A stretch of 46,584 nucleotides of DNA, taken from NCBI GenBank assembly GCA_009843815.1, contig VYCS01000033.1, forward strand, positions 1 through 46,584, in the 5' to 3' direction. Both the position numbers and the translations under genes were made by a program. The stretch comes from Cenarchaeum sp. SB0675_bin_21 (GTDB lineage Archaea; Thermoproteota; Nitrososphaeria; Nitrososphaerales; Nitrosopumilaceae). Shown piece after piece: positions 18,109 through 26,125 of this stretch (position 1 is its first letter; each line of letters opens with the position of its first letter). The notes under the pieces are model-generated. The model was not told where the DNA came from, ran no database searches, and saw only the letters and a program-made list of their open reading frames with translations.

Positions 18109-19232
18109 TGTCTCACCTTATCAAAAAATGGTTCTGCTTTAAAACGACACCATGAGTTAGTCCGTTTACTTCTTGGTAGACACCACCTTTCCTGCCAAAA
18201 CTGTACGATATCATCGAATGGGCGACTATGCCATGATGGTCGTTCCCCATGTTGTATTACATTGTGAAGGTTTTGTGCCAAAGGAAATAGGTATATCTCA
18301 CGCCTGACACCATGTTTAGAGAACCCAATCAAACCGAGGTGGGTAAGACCGCGTTTCAGTAATTGCATCTTGCGCGACGGACCATGTCCGTATCCCGATG
18401 TTGTATCCACACCATTTTTTTTCAACATATCATATATCTCCCGCACCATATAGTCTGGGATGTGAAAGGAACCATTGCCGGCTGTTTGTCCCACAGATAT
18501 TACTGCCTTCTCACCATGGTATTTGAGTCGGTCATATATGCTGGACTTACCGAATGCGCCAGTCGTAGTAATAAACAACATGCGTGGCTCAAGTATGCGG
18601 TTCTCAATAATTGTACTCCTATTCTTGTACTTTTCTGCGTAATGTTGTCGTACCTCGTTTGAGGTCATGGCCAGTGCCACCATCTTACCACCAATGAGTT
18701 CATTATACGGTGGGAGAGCACCCACACGTTGGGCGGACATGGATTGGTTTACCCAAATGTCTATATTTTTTCCCGTAAGACCCAAATATTCATCACGGGC
18801 TCTCATCTTCAGTATAGGACTCTGTAGTAGGAACATACCGAACGGTACATCATGATGCCTGTCCCACAACATGTATCGTATACGTCTACCATAACTTGCC
18901 TGATACGGCATACTCCACCACATCAGGTTCCACCACAGGAATAGATCCGATTCGAATGAGCTGGATTCAACACATCGTAACTCAAGATCTATCTTTCTAG
19001 GATCCAGATCGCGCCCATCAAGTCCATACTTTCTGGCCTTGTCAGTAAATTTTGAAAGGAATTTGTGGTGTTCTTGTATTTGTGCTTGTTTGGCACTCAC
19101 CTGTATACTCCTGTATGTCTCTCTGGTGTGACTGGCTAACCGCAGGTGTGGATTTACTTTAAAACCACTACCAGTCACCAACTTTAATATTCTGTTGCGG
19201 AGTTTCTGTTCCTCACTTGTCAGTTGTGCCAT
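18096..19232 (-). CDS. DUF4338 (Druantia DruA-like) protein
   Basis: The 378-residue protein fits the DUF4338 family, to which DruA of Druantia belongs. It has RDEYLGLTGKNIDIWVN, then a mid-protein RVGALPPYNELIGGKMVALA, then an EKY-N-STII segment, and LFITTTGAFGKSSIYDRL. The last two follow the family's 'YN.l.GGKl.al' and 'TTs..g.SS.Y.Rl' patterns. The biochemical role of DruA is not settled. It is the promoter-proximal gene of an operon with NurA-like and HerA proteins, with both junctions overlapping. This combination is not one of the Druantia types I know, which use the DruE helicase. The start at 19232 lies 26 nt below a TATA box. Confidence 0.6.
   Translation of the reverse strand: MAQLTSEEQKLRNRILKLVTGSGFKVNPHLRLASHTRETYRSIQVSAKQAQIQEHHKFLSKFTDKARKYGLDGRDLDPRKIDLELRCVESSSFESDLFLWWNLMWWSMPYQASYGRRIRYMLWDRHHDVPFGMFLLQSPILKMRARDEYLGLTGKNIDIWVNQSMSAQRVGALPPYNELIGGKMVALAMTSNEVRQHYAEKYKNRSTIIENRILEPRMLFITTTGAFGKSSIYDRLKYHGEKAVISVGQTAGNGSFHIPDYMVREIYDMLKKNGVDTTSGYGHGPSRKMQLLKRGLTHLGLIGFSKHGVRREIYLFPLAQNLHNVIQHGERPSWHSRPFDDIVQFWQERWCLPRSKRTNSWCRFKAEPFFDKVRQCLE
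18113..18118 (-). promoter_or_regulatory. Shine-Dalgarno site deciding the nurA-like start
   Basis: The minus strand reads AGGTGA six bases before the GTG at 18108. An internal operon gene would be expected to use a Shine-Dalgarno site rather than leaderless initiation. Confidence 0.55.
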
Positions 19233-19252
19233 GATGATATTTCCTCAAAGTC

Positions 19253-19263
19253 GGTTATAAAGC
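19253..19263 (-). promoter_or_regulatory. TATA box for the DUF4338-NurA-HerA operon
   Basis: The minus strand reads GCTTTATAACC, centred 26 nt upstream of the ATG at 19232. No other promoter is evident before the next two overlapping genes, so all three are probably one transcript. Confidence 0.6.
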
Positions 19264-19393
19264 AATTAACCAATTTTGTAAACGTGATTGGTAAAACACA
19301 TGAGTTGTAGTGTGATTAGACCATGTAGGTATATCGTACAAACACCCACAGATCATTCTGTTGCATCATCACTATTGAGCATGAACTGTTCCA

Positions 19394-19522
19394 AATATGG
19401 CGCCTGTCCCAAAGTGGCGCCTAGAGTGGAAACGGTGGTCTGGTGAGATCAGGAGTATGGAGTAGAAATGAGGTAGTTTTAGCGGAGTAGCAATAGAGGT
19501 ACTTCACCCACGTTTCCAGTCC
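19394..19522. repeat. Dispersed repeat cluster 4
   Basis: It begins with ATGGCGCCTGTCCCAAAGTG, the companion motif seen at 1.53 and 23.8 kb. Forward copies follow (AGAGTGGAAACGGTGGTC, GGAGTAGAAATGAGGTAG, GGAGTAGCAATAGAGGTA), then one reverse copy (CCCACGTTTCCAGTCC). A related AAACTGTCAAAAAAGTTGCC lies just beyond, near 19602. The cluster separates the DUF4338-NurA-HerA operon from the next small genes. Confidence 0.75.
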
Positions 19523-19700
19523 AAATGGGTTTCCGTTGCAACATCCAGCCATCAGTACTTACATCTTTAGGACATGATAGGGAAAGGATCCACTCTACGA
19601 AACTGTCAAAAAAGTTGCCGTGTGGAAATCGATGTAGATGTTAATGGGACAGTTCAGATATCCCACAAATATTAATACCGTTGGACGGCTAGTATGCATA

Positions 19701-19862
19701 ATGGTCTGGTATTATATTCTGGTAGGGGTGGCCGTCGCCGTCGCAGTAAAGCTACTGATTCCGTATATGCGCAGGCGGTACATCGATACGGTGACCTGCA
19801 ATCGCTGTGGCACCAGGCATCCAATAGGCGGGCAGTGCCCGGTGTGCAGCAGCCCGCTATAA
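19701..19862 (+). CDS. Small membrane-anchored zinc-ribbon protein
   Basis: The 53-residue protein starts with one transmembrane helix (MVWYYILVGVAVAVAVKLL), then a basic turn (MRRRY), then a zinc ribbon with two CxxC pairs (CNRCG and CPVCS). The start at 19701 is set by an AAATATTAAT box about 28 nt upstream. A second gene of the same design, also starting MVW, lies at 22677, and a larger relative lies at 22831. The zinc ribbon would face the cytoplasm. No function is known to me; rubredoxin-like or partner-recruiting roles are both possible. Confidence 0.6.
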   Translation: MVWYYILVGVAVAVAVKLLIPYMRRRYIDTVTCNRCGTRHPIGGQCPVCSSPL

Positions 19863-19894
19863 TACACATATAGATCTTTGCATGTCACAATACA

Positions 19895-20737
19895 ATGAAA
19901 AAAACCTACATAGTCCTCGCGATCTCGGCTGTAGCGTTGATACCTGTATCCGTGTTTGCGGTGGACCAGACAGATATCGAGATAGCGGCAAAACAGCAAC
20001 TAGACGAGATAATCAAACAGTTGGAAGACGACACAGACAAGGCAACCGCCCAAGAAGAGATTAAAAGGCTGGAGAAACTGCTGGCTGGAGCCTACGACCT
20101 CAAGGACGTGGTGACTCTGAGCGAGCAGGCAGTCGCAGCCACTGGTGACGATAAAATCCGGTTGGAAGCCGAACTGTCCGCCAAGATGGTCGATCTGGAC
20201 GAGCACGCGGGAGACCGCTACCACCACACGGAGATTACCGAGGTGGAGCAGTCCGGTGATGGTTCGGATGATGATCCCCTGTCAACGCAGTCGGCGTGGC
20301 CCCCGCAGGCTTACTCCTCCAACGACCTGACCGACTTTGAGTTCTAGAAGACCAACTACGGCGACTGCAATGGCTACAATTACAGCATGGAGTTTAGCGG
20401 CGTCATCGACAGCGGCGACAACGACATCAGTCTGGACTGGTCGTTTCCGAGCCATATGTACGTAGAGAATCATGACGATGACATATGGAACGACTGTCTA
20501 TACGTCAACTACGAGGATGCCACACTCTCCCATTATGGAATAGACTCGGACGGCATCTACTACTGCGGCGCGAACGTCCCGAGCTACCACCACGGTGTCT
20601 CCAATTATCCGTGCCCGTACGTTGACTCCGGTGAGGTGAACGTTCTCCGCACTTGGGTAGATTACGCGGATGATGACAGTGACAACGACCGCAACATCGC
20701 GCTCAACCCGTTCATACGGGTCCTGATTCTGGAGTAG
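19895..20737 (+). pseudogene. Secreted acidic protein split by one amber codon
   Basis: A single frame of 281 codons runs from the ATG at 19895 to the stop at 20737. It is interrupted once by TAG at 20345-20347 (FEF-stop-KTNYGDC). The N-terminus is a typical signal peptide (MKKTYIVLAISAVALIPVS, cleavage after VFA). Then comes a coiled, acidic segment (about residues 30-110), and beyond the stop a cysteine-containing, aspartate- and tyrosine-rich beta domain. A TATA-like CACATATAGA lies about 27 nt upstream. Both halves keep coding character, so the stop is recent, read through, or a sequence error. The 150-residue first part could still be exported. No family is recognised. Confidence 0.65.
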
Positions 20738-21042
20738 TAGTCGGCAGCGACGACAATAAAAAACAAACACCACTTCTTTTTTCCAATTCCATGATTATGA
20801 GGTTTGCAAGGAGTGATATCAGTCCCAGCCCAAACCAACGTTTCCCCGGCATGCAAAGTCCAATAAAACATGCCATGTTATCTAGTCCTAGGCTTGTTCC
20901 AGTACGGTGAGTTACATCCCCGACAGTTACCTGGCAGTTCATTCTGTGTAGTCCGTGTATGGTCACAACGTTCACAGGCGTACTTCCTTACCTCAAGATT
21001 GACTTTTACCGCCTTAAATACTGCCGATTACATACAATACAA
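20738..21042. other. Gap and left end of the second SWIM-DDE element
   Basis: From about 20887 the sequence is the leader of the insertion sequence, homologous to 2978-3130 on the other strand. Before that I see nothing. Confidence 0.5.
21012..21021 (+). promoter_or_regulatory. TATA box of the SWIM-DDE transposase
   Basis: CCTTAAATAC is centred 26 nt before the ATG at 21043 and is conserved in the other copy. It shows that the 28 upstream codons of the open frame are leader, not protein. Confidence 0.6.
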
Positions 21043-22347
21043 ATGAATTATAGACAACAAAGAGGTATTCTAATAAGCAAAACAAAGGACCAGATACGTC
21101 GTATAGACGCGGACACGTACGAGGTGTGGTCACAGACTACACCGGATGTGAGATATACGCTGAGGCGTACCGCGGCCGGCTGGGATTGTTCGTGTCCGGA
21201 TACTATACAACATTACTGCAAACATGCGTATGCGGTAGAACACAGGCTTGGCATGAAGGCACGCGCCGACCGAGGCATGTTGATACATCAGTCCAAAGAC
21301 CAGGTGGAACGTCTTGCATCAGACCATTATCTGGTACGTTCCCAGAGTGGCAATGGCACATACGAGGTACGCGACTTTGGACACGGTTGGATGTGTTCGT
21401 GTCCGGATCATACACATACGGGCTCCATCTGTAAACACATACAAGCCGTACAGTGGCATATGGGCGAGCGGCGTACGATAAGACCACACGATGACACGCA
21501 CTGTAAGTTCTGTGACTCTACAAATATTGTAAAGAAGGGTTATTGCCGTGGAAAACAACAGTACGGCTGTAAGACATGTGGCAGGCGATTCATACAGAAC
21601 TTGGGCTTTGAGATGAAGCACACAACACCAGAGCATATCTGCACAGCAGTGGACTTGTTGTACAGTGGACTATCATCACGAAAGGTAGCCGTACGGTTGA
21701 AGTTAGAAGGCATCCAGATAACATATAGAACTGTACAGAATTGGGGTGCCACATATGGTAAACTGATGGAGGAGTATGTAGAAACAATATGCCCACAAGT
21801 TGGTGAGGAGTGGCGCACTGATGAGTTGCACCTCAAAATAAAGGGTAAGAAGCGATACTTGTTTGCAATGTTAGATAGCGATACACGATACTGGATTGCG
21901 CAGATGGTCGCTACCCATAAAGGAAATGATGATGTCGCACCGATGTTTATGAAGGCAAAAGAAGTGTCCGGTAAGGTGCCTGCCACTCTCATATCTGATG
22001 GAGCATCCAACTTTCATCATGCGTGGAAGTCCCAATACAAGGCAAAAAACCCTCTATACAAGGATACCAGGCATATCAACGAGGTTGCGTTTGACGGCAT
22101 CCACCACAACAACAAGATGGAGTCGTTCAATGGAAATACGTTACGTCACCGTGAGAAGGTGACACGCGGTCTCAAAAAAGAGGATTCCGGCATACTCACT
22201 GGCTTGCAGATATACCACAACTTTATACGGCCGCATTTGGGACTGCCAGATGGCCAGACACCGGCAGAGGCTGCTGGCATATACGTACAAGGTATGGACA
22301 AGTGGAAGACTTTGATACAGGCAGCTGCCAAGGCCAAGCGGGAATAA
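21043..22347 (+). CDS. DDE transposase with two N-terminal SWIM zinc fingers
   Basis: The 434-residue protein has two SWIM fingers (WDCSCPD...CKHAYA and WMCSCPD...CKHIQA, each CxCxnCxH) within the first 150 residues. A zinc ribbon follows (CKFCDS...CKTCGRRF), then a helix-turn-helix, then an RNase H-like DDE core: D in WRTDELHLK, D in LISDGASNF, E in MESFNGNT. The C-terminus HNFIRPHLGLPDGQTPAEA is like IS6/IS240-type DDE transposases. All catalytic residues are present, so the element may be active. SWIM fingers also occur in eukaryotic Mutator-like transposases. I do not know whether this archaeal fusion has been described. Confidence 0.85.
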   Translation: MNYRQQRGILISKTKDQIRRIDADTYEVWSQTTPDVRYTLRRTAAGWDCSCPDTIQHYCKHAYAVEHRLGMKARADRGMLIHQSKDQVERLASDHYLVRSQSGNGTYEVRDFGHGWMCSCPDHTHTGSICKHIQAVQWHMGERRTIRPHDDTHCKFCDSTNIVKKGYCRGKQQYGCKTCGRRFIQNLGFEMKHTTPEHICTAVDLLYSGLSSRKVAVRLKLEGIQITYRTVQNWGATYGKLMEEYVETICPQVGEEWRTDELHLKIKGKKRYLFAMLDSDTRYWIAQMVATHKGNDDVAPMFMKAKEVSGKVPATLISDGASNFHHAWKSQYKAKNPLYKDTRHINEVAFDGIHHNNKMESFNGNTLRHREKVTRGLKKEDSGILTGLQIYHNFIRPHLGLPDGQTPAEAAGIYVQGMDKWKTLIQAAAKAKRE

Positions 22348-22394
22348 ACAACCCATTTTTCATTTTTCGTGTATTACTGGGTGGGTCGTTCATG

Positions 22395-22582
22395 CCTAGA
22401 CTGGAAATGTAGGTCGAGGTAGCGGAGTGGAAACGGGGGTCGGAGTGGAAACGGTGGTTAGGTCAGCATTTCTTCTCACTTTGGGTCAGCACTTTCCCAG
22501 CTGTGCGCAGGTCAGCATTTCTTCCCAGTTCCAATCCGGGTCAGCACTTTCCCTAGGTCAGCATTTCTTCCCAGTCCCGTCC
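22395..22582. repeat. Dispersed repeat cluster 5
   Basis: Forward copies are ACTGGAAATGTAGGTC, GGAGTGGAAACGGGGGTC and GGAGTGGAAACGGTGGTTAGG. They are followed by about five GGTCAGCA-type units (AGGTCAGCATTTCTTCCCAG, GGGTCAGCACTTTCCC and variants). The end of this cluster is nearly identical to 11857-11898. The cluster directly follows the intact SWIM-DDE element. Confidence 0.75.
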
Positions 22583-22676
22583 AAGCGGGACCTTTATTGT
22601 CTTCTTATCTAGCACACAGTAACTTTACAGCCCCCAACAACGTTACACTTAGAAAGTACGGGTTTGTATTGCCAAC

Positions 22677-22829
22677 ATGGTCTGGCCAATAGTGCTTGCG
22701 GTAGTACTTGGCGCATTAGGTGTTTATGCATTGTCTCAGGATCGACCAAAATGTCCTAATTGTGGCACGATAGTTGCCAAAAAGGCACATCGCTGTGGTC
22801 GGTGCGGAGCTCCATTAGGTTGGGAATGA
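22677..22829 (+). CDS. Small membrane-anchored zinc-ribbon protein
   Basis: The 50-residue protein starts MVWPIVLAVVLGALGVYAL, one transmembrane helix, followed by CPNCG and CGRCG, a two-knuckle zinc ribbon. It has the same design as the protein at 19701. It ends one base before the ATG of the next gene (TGAGATG), so the two are probably co-transcribed. Only a weak promoter (CTTAGAAAG, about 24 nt upstream) is seen. Function unknown. Confidence 0.6.
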   Translation: MVWPIVLAVVLGALGVYALSQDRPKCPNCGTIVAKKAHRCGRCGAPLGWE

Positions 22830-22830
22830 G

Positions 22831-23175
22831 ATGAATACAGTAGAAATAAAACATAAAATTGGTAATGCACTTGTAAGTGCAGAAAAGTATACTTGGGTTT
22901 ACCACATAGTGGTACTTGTTGTTATTGGTGCATTGCGGTTTGGTTTCATCACAGCACAAGATAGTTTTATAGATATAATTCTAGCCATAACGATTATTTC
23001 ATTAAGCGCGCAGGCAGTTAACAAACTTCGTAACCGAAGCGATGTCGAAATGCCAGTTTTGGTATGTATCAAATGCAAAAGCAATATTGAACCGGTAGGG
23101 GAGTGGGTTTGCAAAAACTGTGGTTGGAAATCAGTATTTCCGGATGATTCAAAAGACGTCGGAGAGCGTGCGTAA
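22831..23175 (+). CDS. Two-helix membrane protein with C-terminal zinc ribbon
   Basis: The 114-residue protein has two hydrophobic helices (about residues 24-42 and 49-64), a basic link (NKLRNRSD), and a C-terminal zinc ribbon with CIKCKS and CKNCGW. It follows the 50-residue zinc-ribbon gene by one base. The pair resembles small thaumarchaeal membrane zinc-ribbon proteins of unknown role. The tail after the ribbon is short and acidic. No catalytic motif is visible. Confidence 0.6.
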   Translation: MNTVEIKHKIGNALVSAEKYTWVYHIVVLVVIGALRFGFITAQDSFIDIILAITIISLSAQAVNKLRNRSDVEMPVLVCIKCKSNIEPVGEWVCKNCGWKSVFPDDSKDVGERA

Positions 23176-23217
23176 TATAGGAAATATTTGGCAAATTGTC
23201 GTTTGTTCTTATTCCAA

Positions 23218-23391
23218 ATGTCGGAGCTGGTCAAAGGTGTCAAAATAAGAATACTCGATCTTAATGGACTGAAAAAACTAAATAGAGATCGATTATGTGT
23301 GATATCTACATGGTATCTTGACTATAGATCCGATAATGATAGAATCACTTCCCATTTGTTATGGTTTATGTTTAGTCGGATCAATAGTTAA
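23218..23391 (+). CDS. Short hypothetical frame, weak
   Basis: A 57-codon frame (MSELVKGVKIRILDLN...) lies 42 bp after the zinc-ribbon gene on the same strand. Its composition is plausible for a protein but there is no recognisable domain or promoter. It may be a third gene of that unit or chance. Confidence 0.25.
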   Translation: MSELVKGVKIRILDLNGLKKLNRDRLCVISTWYLDYRSDNDRITSHLLWFMFSRINS

Positions 23392-24104
23392 ATTCCTATG
23401 AGGATACTAAAACAGAAAAACATGTTCTCGGTAACTTTTGGTCAAATCTCACCCATAGGTGAAAATTGACATATACAGCATTTGTTTTATCATGTCTAGT
23501 ATAGTATCAGGACATCTGCGCCTCCTGAATAGGAGCATGAACTGGTCATGTGTTGTGTACGCAGTCCCCGCCTGTGCAACATACAAGATTCTAAATGTAT
23601 TGAAAGCCTGTAAATTTTAGTAGGTGCACCAACACAACGGTGAACAAACCCCTAGCGACATCAGAATCTTATCAGTCTGATATGGCTGGACTGGAAATAG
23701 TGGTCTTCGACCTGTGTTTCTACTCCGCTATTTTAACCTCATTTCCACTCCACGTAGGAACTATCTACAAAACAGCCAGACCACAGTTTCCATTCTAGGC
23801 GCCACTTTGGGACAGGCGCCATTAATGGGACAGTTCACTAAATCTCTCTTTTTGATACCGTGCTTTGTGCTAATTTCTAATTATCCGCAGATTTATGGTG
23901 ACGCGCAAAGGTAATTTCCGTAAAAACTGTGTACCACACAACAAATCTTATAGATCCCACGATCTTCTATCCGGATCATGAACCGTTTTAATAAACTCAA
24001 TTCAGCAATACGCACGAAAAACCTAAAGGTCAGGGCCAGACTGATGGGCGTGCGCGCTGTGCTTGGGCTGAGACACTCCGCCGAAAGCATGGCGGTGAGA
24101 ATGC
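23392..24104. other. Gene-poor stretch with repeats
   Basis: A 44-codon frame beginning at 23492 (MSSIVSGHLRLL) has no supporting signal. The rest contains repeat cluster 6 and transposon-derived debris; I see no gene. Confidence 0.4.
23690..23834. repeat. Dispersed repeat cluster 6
   Basis: A forward ACTGGAAATAGTGGTC is followed by reverse copies (GACCTGTGTTTCTACTCC, CCTCATTTCCACTCC, CCACAGTTTCCATTC). Then comes GGCGCCACTTTGGGACAG and GGCGCCATTAATGGGACAG, the exact reverse of the companion motif at 1.53 kb. With cluster 4 it frames the 19.4-23.8 kb block in inverted orientation. Confidence 0.75.
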
Positions 24105-24250
24105 CGGACGATTGTGTACTAGCGGACGATAGGATCAGATAGTCTATCAGGTGAAGGGCGACACTCACGTGGTTTTTATTAAAGTCCGATAGTTTCGGTG
24201 CGGTCAGCCGTACAGGAAGAACCAGCAGGCGGCGCGCCATCATGCGCATA
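24105..24250 (+). repeat. Debris repeat family, copy 1
   Basis: The stretch contains AGGATCAGATAGTCTATCAG, AAAGTCCGATAGTTTCGGTG, CAGCCGTACAGGAAGAACC and GGCGGCGCGCCATCATGCGC. The same order is found in reverse at 25840-26025 and forward at 32925-33110. The IS630 element at 24251 is inserted at the end of this copy. Confidence 0.7.
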
Positions 24251-25544
24251 GTACTCGCCAAAAAGAATGGAAAAACTCAGAATGAATAGATAGACACTAT
24301 CGCCTCATCGTTTGTAAAGAGTTGGTTGTGGAAGACGGGTGGGTCTAAAGATATGGTTATTTGTAAAGAATAGTAATACAGGCAGGCCGCTTCCATCCAC
24401 ATGATAATTCCGAGATACGTTGGGCCGCTATGGTACTAGCAGCCAGCTGAACATTTTGACTATTGGTATCTCACCGTTGCGGATCACCTGCCTTATGGCA
24501 TCCCGCATACTGTCCAGACCATAAAAGAAGATGTCTGCGATGGCCGCCCTTATTTCCCTCCACTCTACCTCAATGGGGTTGAGCTGCGAGGTGTGGGGCG
24601 GCAGGTGCAGTATCTCTATATCGCCACCTGAGTCGTCTAGGCACTTTCGCATGGTAATATCGGTGAGGGCGCTGGCGTTGTCCGCTATAATTCCCACCTT
24701 CCTGTAACGCCGGTGTAGGTGTTTGATGAGCTCAACATAACTGGCAGCCGTCAGATTGTCATGAAACTGCAAATTCAGAGTACCATCTCCCAGAGCACCG
24801 ATCATGTGGATAGACTGCTTGGAGTAGTCGATGGGGACTGTCTTCCTTCCCGGCGCCTGATCCCCCTGCGGGATACAGGCGAGTCGCGCAGGGTGGCTGC
24901 GCCAACTGCCACTACCACGCGACCCTCCTCCCTCCACCTGACGGCGGCCGCCCGTCCTTTCTTGATTAACTTCCGCTGCTCTTCTTGTGTGGCACTGTTG
25001 TACGGGACGGGTCGTAGCTTTCTGACCGAGAATCCCAGTCGGTGCGCCAGTCGGATGGCCGCCCTGCTGCTGTACTGTACGTCGAACCGTTTCAGTATGT
25101 ATCTGGCAAGTATCCTGGCATTCCAACTGCCACGCTCAAAGCCGCTGTCACGTGGCGTCCCGTCTATACCCTCCTTGATGGTACGCTCCTGTTCGGTGTT
25201 CAGCAGCCGTGGTCTGCCTGGGCTCTTGGCATCGTGCCTGCACTCTAAATCTTCGCACTCTATCCTGTATAGACACCGATAGACGGTACTGATCCCCCGC
25301 CCCAAGGTACGGGCTATCTCTTTGAGCATCCTACCACGCTTTCTGAGCACGGCAGCCTGTAGCCTGTCCCTAGACTTGCCGGAGCACTCGCGCCTGTACG
25401 TCTCTTCCAGCTCGGACAACTGCACGCAGGACAGGTACTCGTCTCCCTTCTTTACCAGTGTCTTTGGCATAAGAATCTGGGGACGACAGGACGATCTATA
25501 TGTTTCGATTCGTCACGTAGTTTTCTATTCTTTTTGGCGAGTAC
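24251..25544 (-). mobile_element. IS630-family element with TIRs and TA target duplication
   Basis: The inverted ends are GTACTCGCCAAAAAGAATGG (from 24251) and its near-reverse CTATTCTTTTTGGCGAGTAC (to 25544), each flanked by TA. IS630/Tc1-mariner elements insert at TA. The sequence across the insertion, GCCATCATGCGCA | CGCACTAGATATTC, is found joined as GCCATCATGCGCACTAGATATTC on the minus strand near 25830-25855, which serves as an empty-site comparison. Confidence 0.85.
24428..25470 (-). pseudogene. IS630 transposase, frameshifted
   Basis: The N-terminal frame (from 25470) has a helix-turn-helix region (LKEIARTLGRGISTVYR) and a second one (KSPGRPRLL). It reaches VVVAVGAATLRDSP, where an active enzyme would have DE in place of GA, so the first catalytic aspartate is lost. 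The C-terminal frame, beginning around LACIPQGDQAPGRKTVPIDY, continues with IIADNASAL and LPPHTSQLNPIEVEW, the second D and the last acidic residue of the DDE core. The two frames overlap near 24870-24890 with no obvious slippery run. With both a frameshift and a missing catalytic residue, the gene is dead. Confidence 0.8.
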
Positions 25545-25546
25545 TA

Positions 25547-25838
25547 CGCACTAGATATTCTGGGCCTCACGCAACGATAACGTTAGTCATCCTGACTGGC
25601 CACACATCCCCAGTCTCGACAAGCGGATGACGGCCTCTTTCAGATTATCGATGGTCGCAAAGTACCTGCCAGCTAGTATATCTTTGATCACCTTCTACTG
25701 GACCTCAATCAGGTTCAGCTGAGGCGTGTAGGGCGGAAGGTGTGTTAGCACAACATCCCCGCTAGTCGAGACTGGAAAGGTGTGGCCAGTCAGGATGACT
25801 AACGTTATCGTTGCGTGAGGCCCAGAATATCTAGTGCG
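25547..25838. repeat. 74-bp inverted repeat around a transposase fragment
   Basis: The left arm at 25547-25620 and the right arm at 25765-25838 are reverse complements over 74 bp with about three mismatches (CGCACTAGATATTCTGGGCC ... GACTGGCCACAC ... CAGTCTCGAC). The 144-bp centre encodes a piece of an IS630-type transposase. Such a long, almost perfect inverted repeat implies a recent inversion-duplication and can extrude as a hairpin. Confidence 0.9.
25640..25764 (-). pseudogene. IS630 transposase C-terminal fragment
   Basis: The minus strand reads GDVVLTHLPPYTPQLNLIEV, then a stop, then KVIKDILAGRYFATIDNLKE in the same frame. LPPYTPQLNPIE is the hallmark end of the IS630 DDE core. Only this end of the gene remains, enclosed by the 74-bp inverted repeat. 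Confidence 0.7.
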
Positions 25839-25839
25839 C

Positions 25840-26025
25840 ATGATGGCGCGCCGCCTGCCTCTAGTCATATCTATGAACAATCACGTGTCTATTTACATGT
25901 CATCTACCACTGCCGGTTCTTCCTGTACGGCTGACCGCACTAAAACTATAGGACTTTGACAGATACCGCACGGGAGCCGCCCTCTGCCTGATAAACTATC
26001 GGATCCTATTGTCCGCTAGTAGGTA
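25840..26025 (-). repeat. Debris repeat family, copy 2 (reverse)
   Basis: The minus strand carries the series seen in copies 1 and 3: CGGACAATAGGATCCGATAG, CAGCCGTACAGGAAGAACC and GGCGGCGCGCCATCATGCGC. An extra 50-bp stretch lies between the last two. It continues directly into the IS630 fragment, suggesting that the family derives from an IS630-type element. Confidence 0.65.
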
Positions 26026-26095
26026 CAAGAGTGATGTGATTTCCAGACGCCACAATATTATAGTTAAAAGGAAAGTCCCAACCCCCAAACTTATC

Positions 26096-26105
26096 ATTTA
26101 TAACA
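26096..26105 (+). promoter_or_regulatory. TATA box for the secreted cupredoxin
   Basis: CATTTATAAC is centred 26 nt upstream of the ATG at 26126, predicting a leaderless transcript. Confidence 0.6.
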
Positions 26106-26125
26106 CTAGCATTTACTAAGCAATA

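Larger units (their letters stand above)
20887..22400 (+). mobile_element. SWIM-DDE insertion sequence, intact copy
   Basis: Homology with the copy at 1.6-3.1 kb begins at CTAGGCTTGTTCCAGTACGG and covers the leader and the gene. The right edge is placed at CATGCCTAGA (22391-22400), which pairs with the left CTAGGC over only about seven bases. The element abuts a dispersed-repeat cluster, as the other copy does. No target duplication is evident. Confidence 0.7.

Noticed and set aside
20345-20347. Pyrrolysine reassignment of TAG
   Set aside because: Normal genes in the window end in TAG and no PylS or suppressor tRNA is visible; kept only as a low-interest finding.
24870-24890. Programmed frameshift in the IS630 transposase
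   Set aside because: No slippery run at the frame overlap, and the first catalytic aspartate is already replaced.
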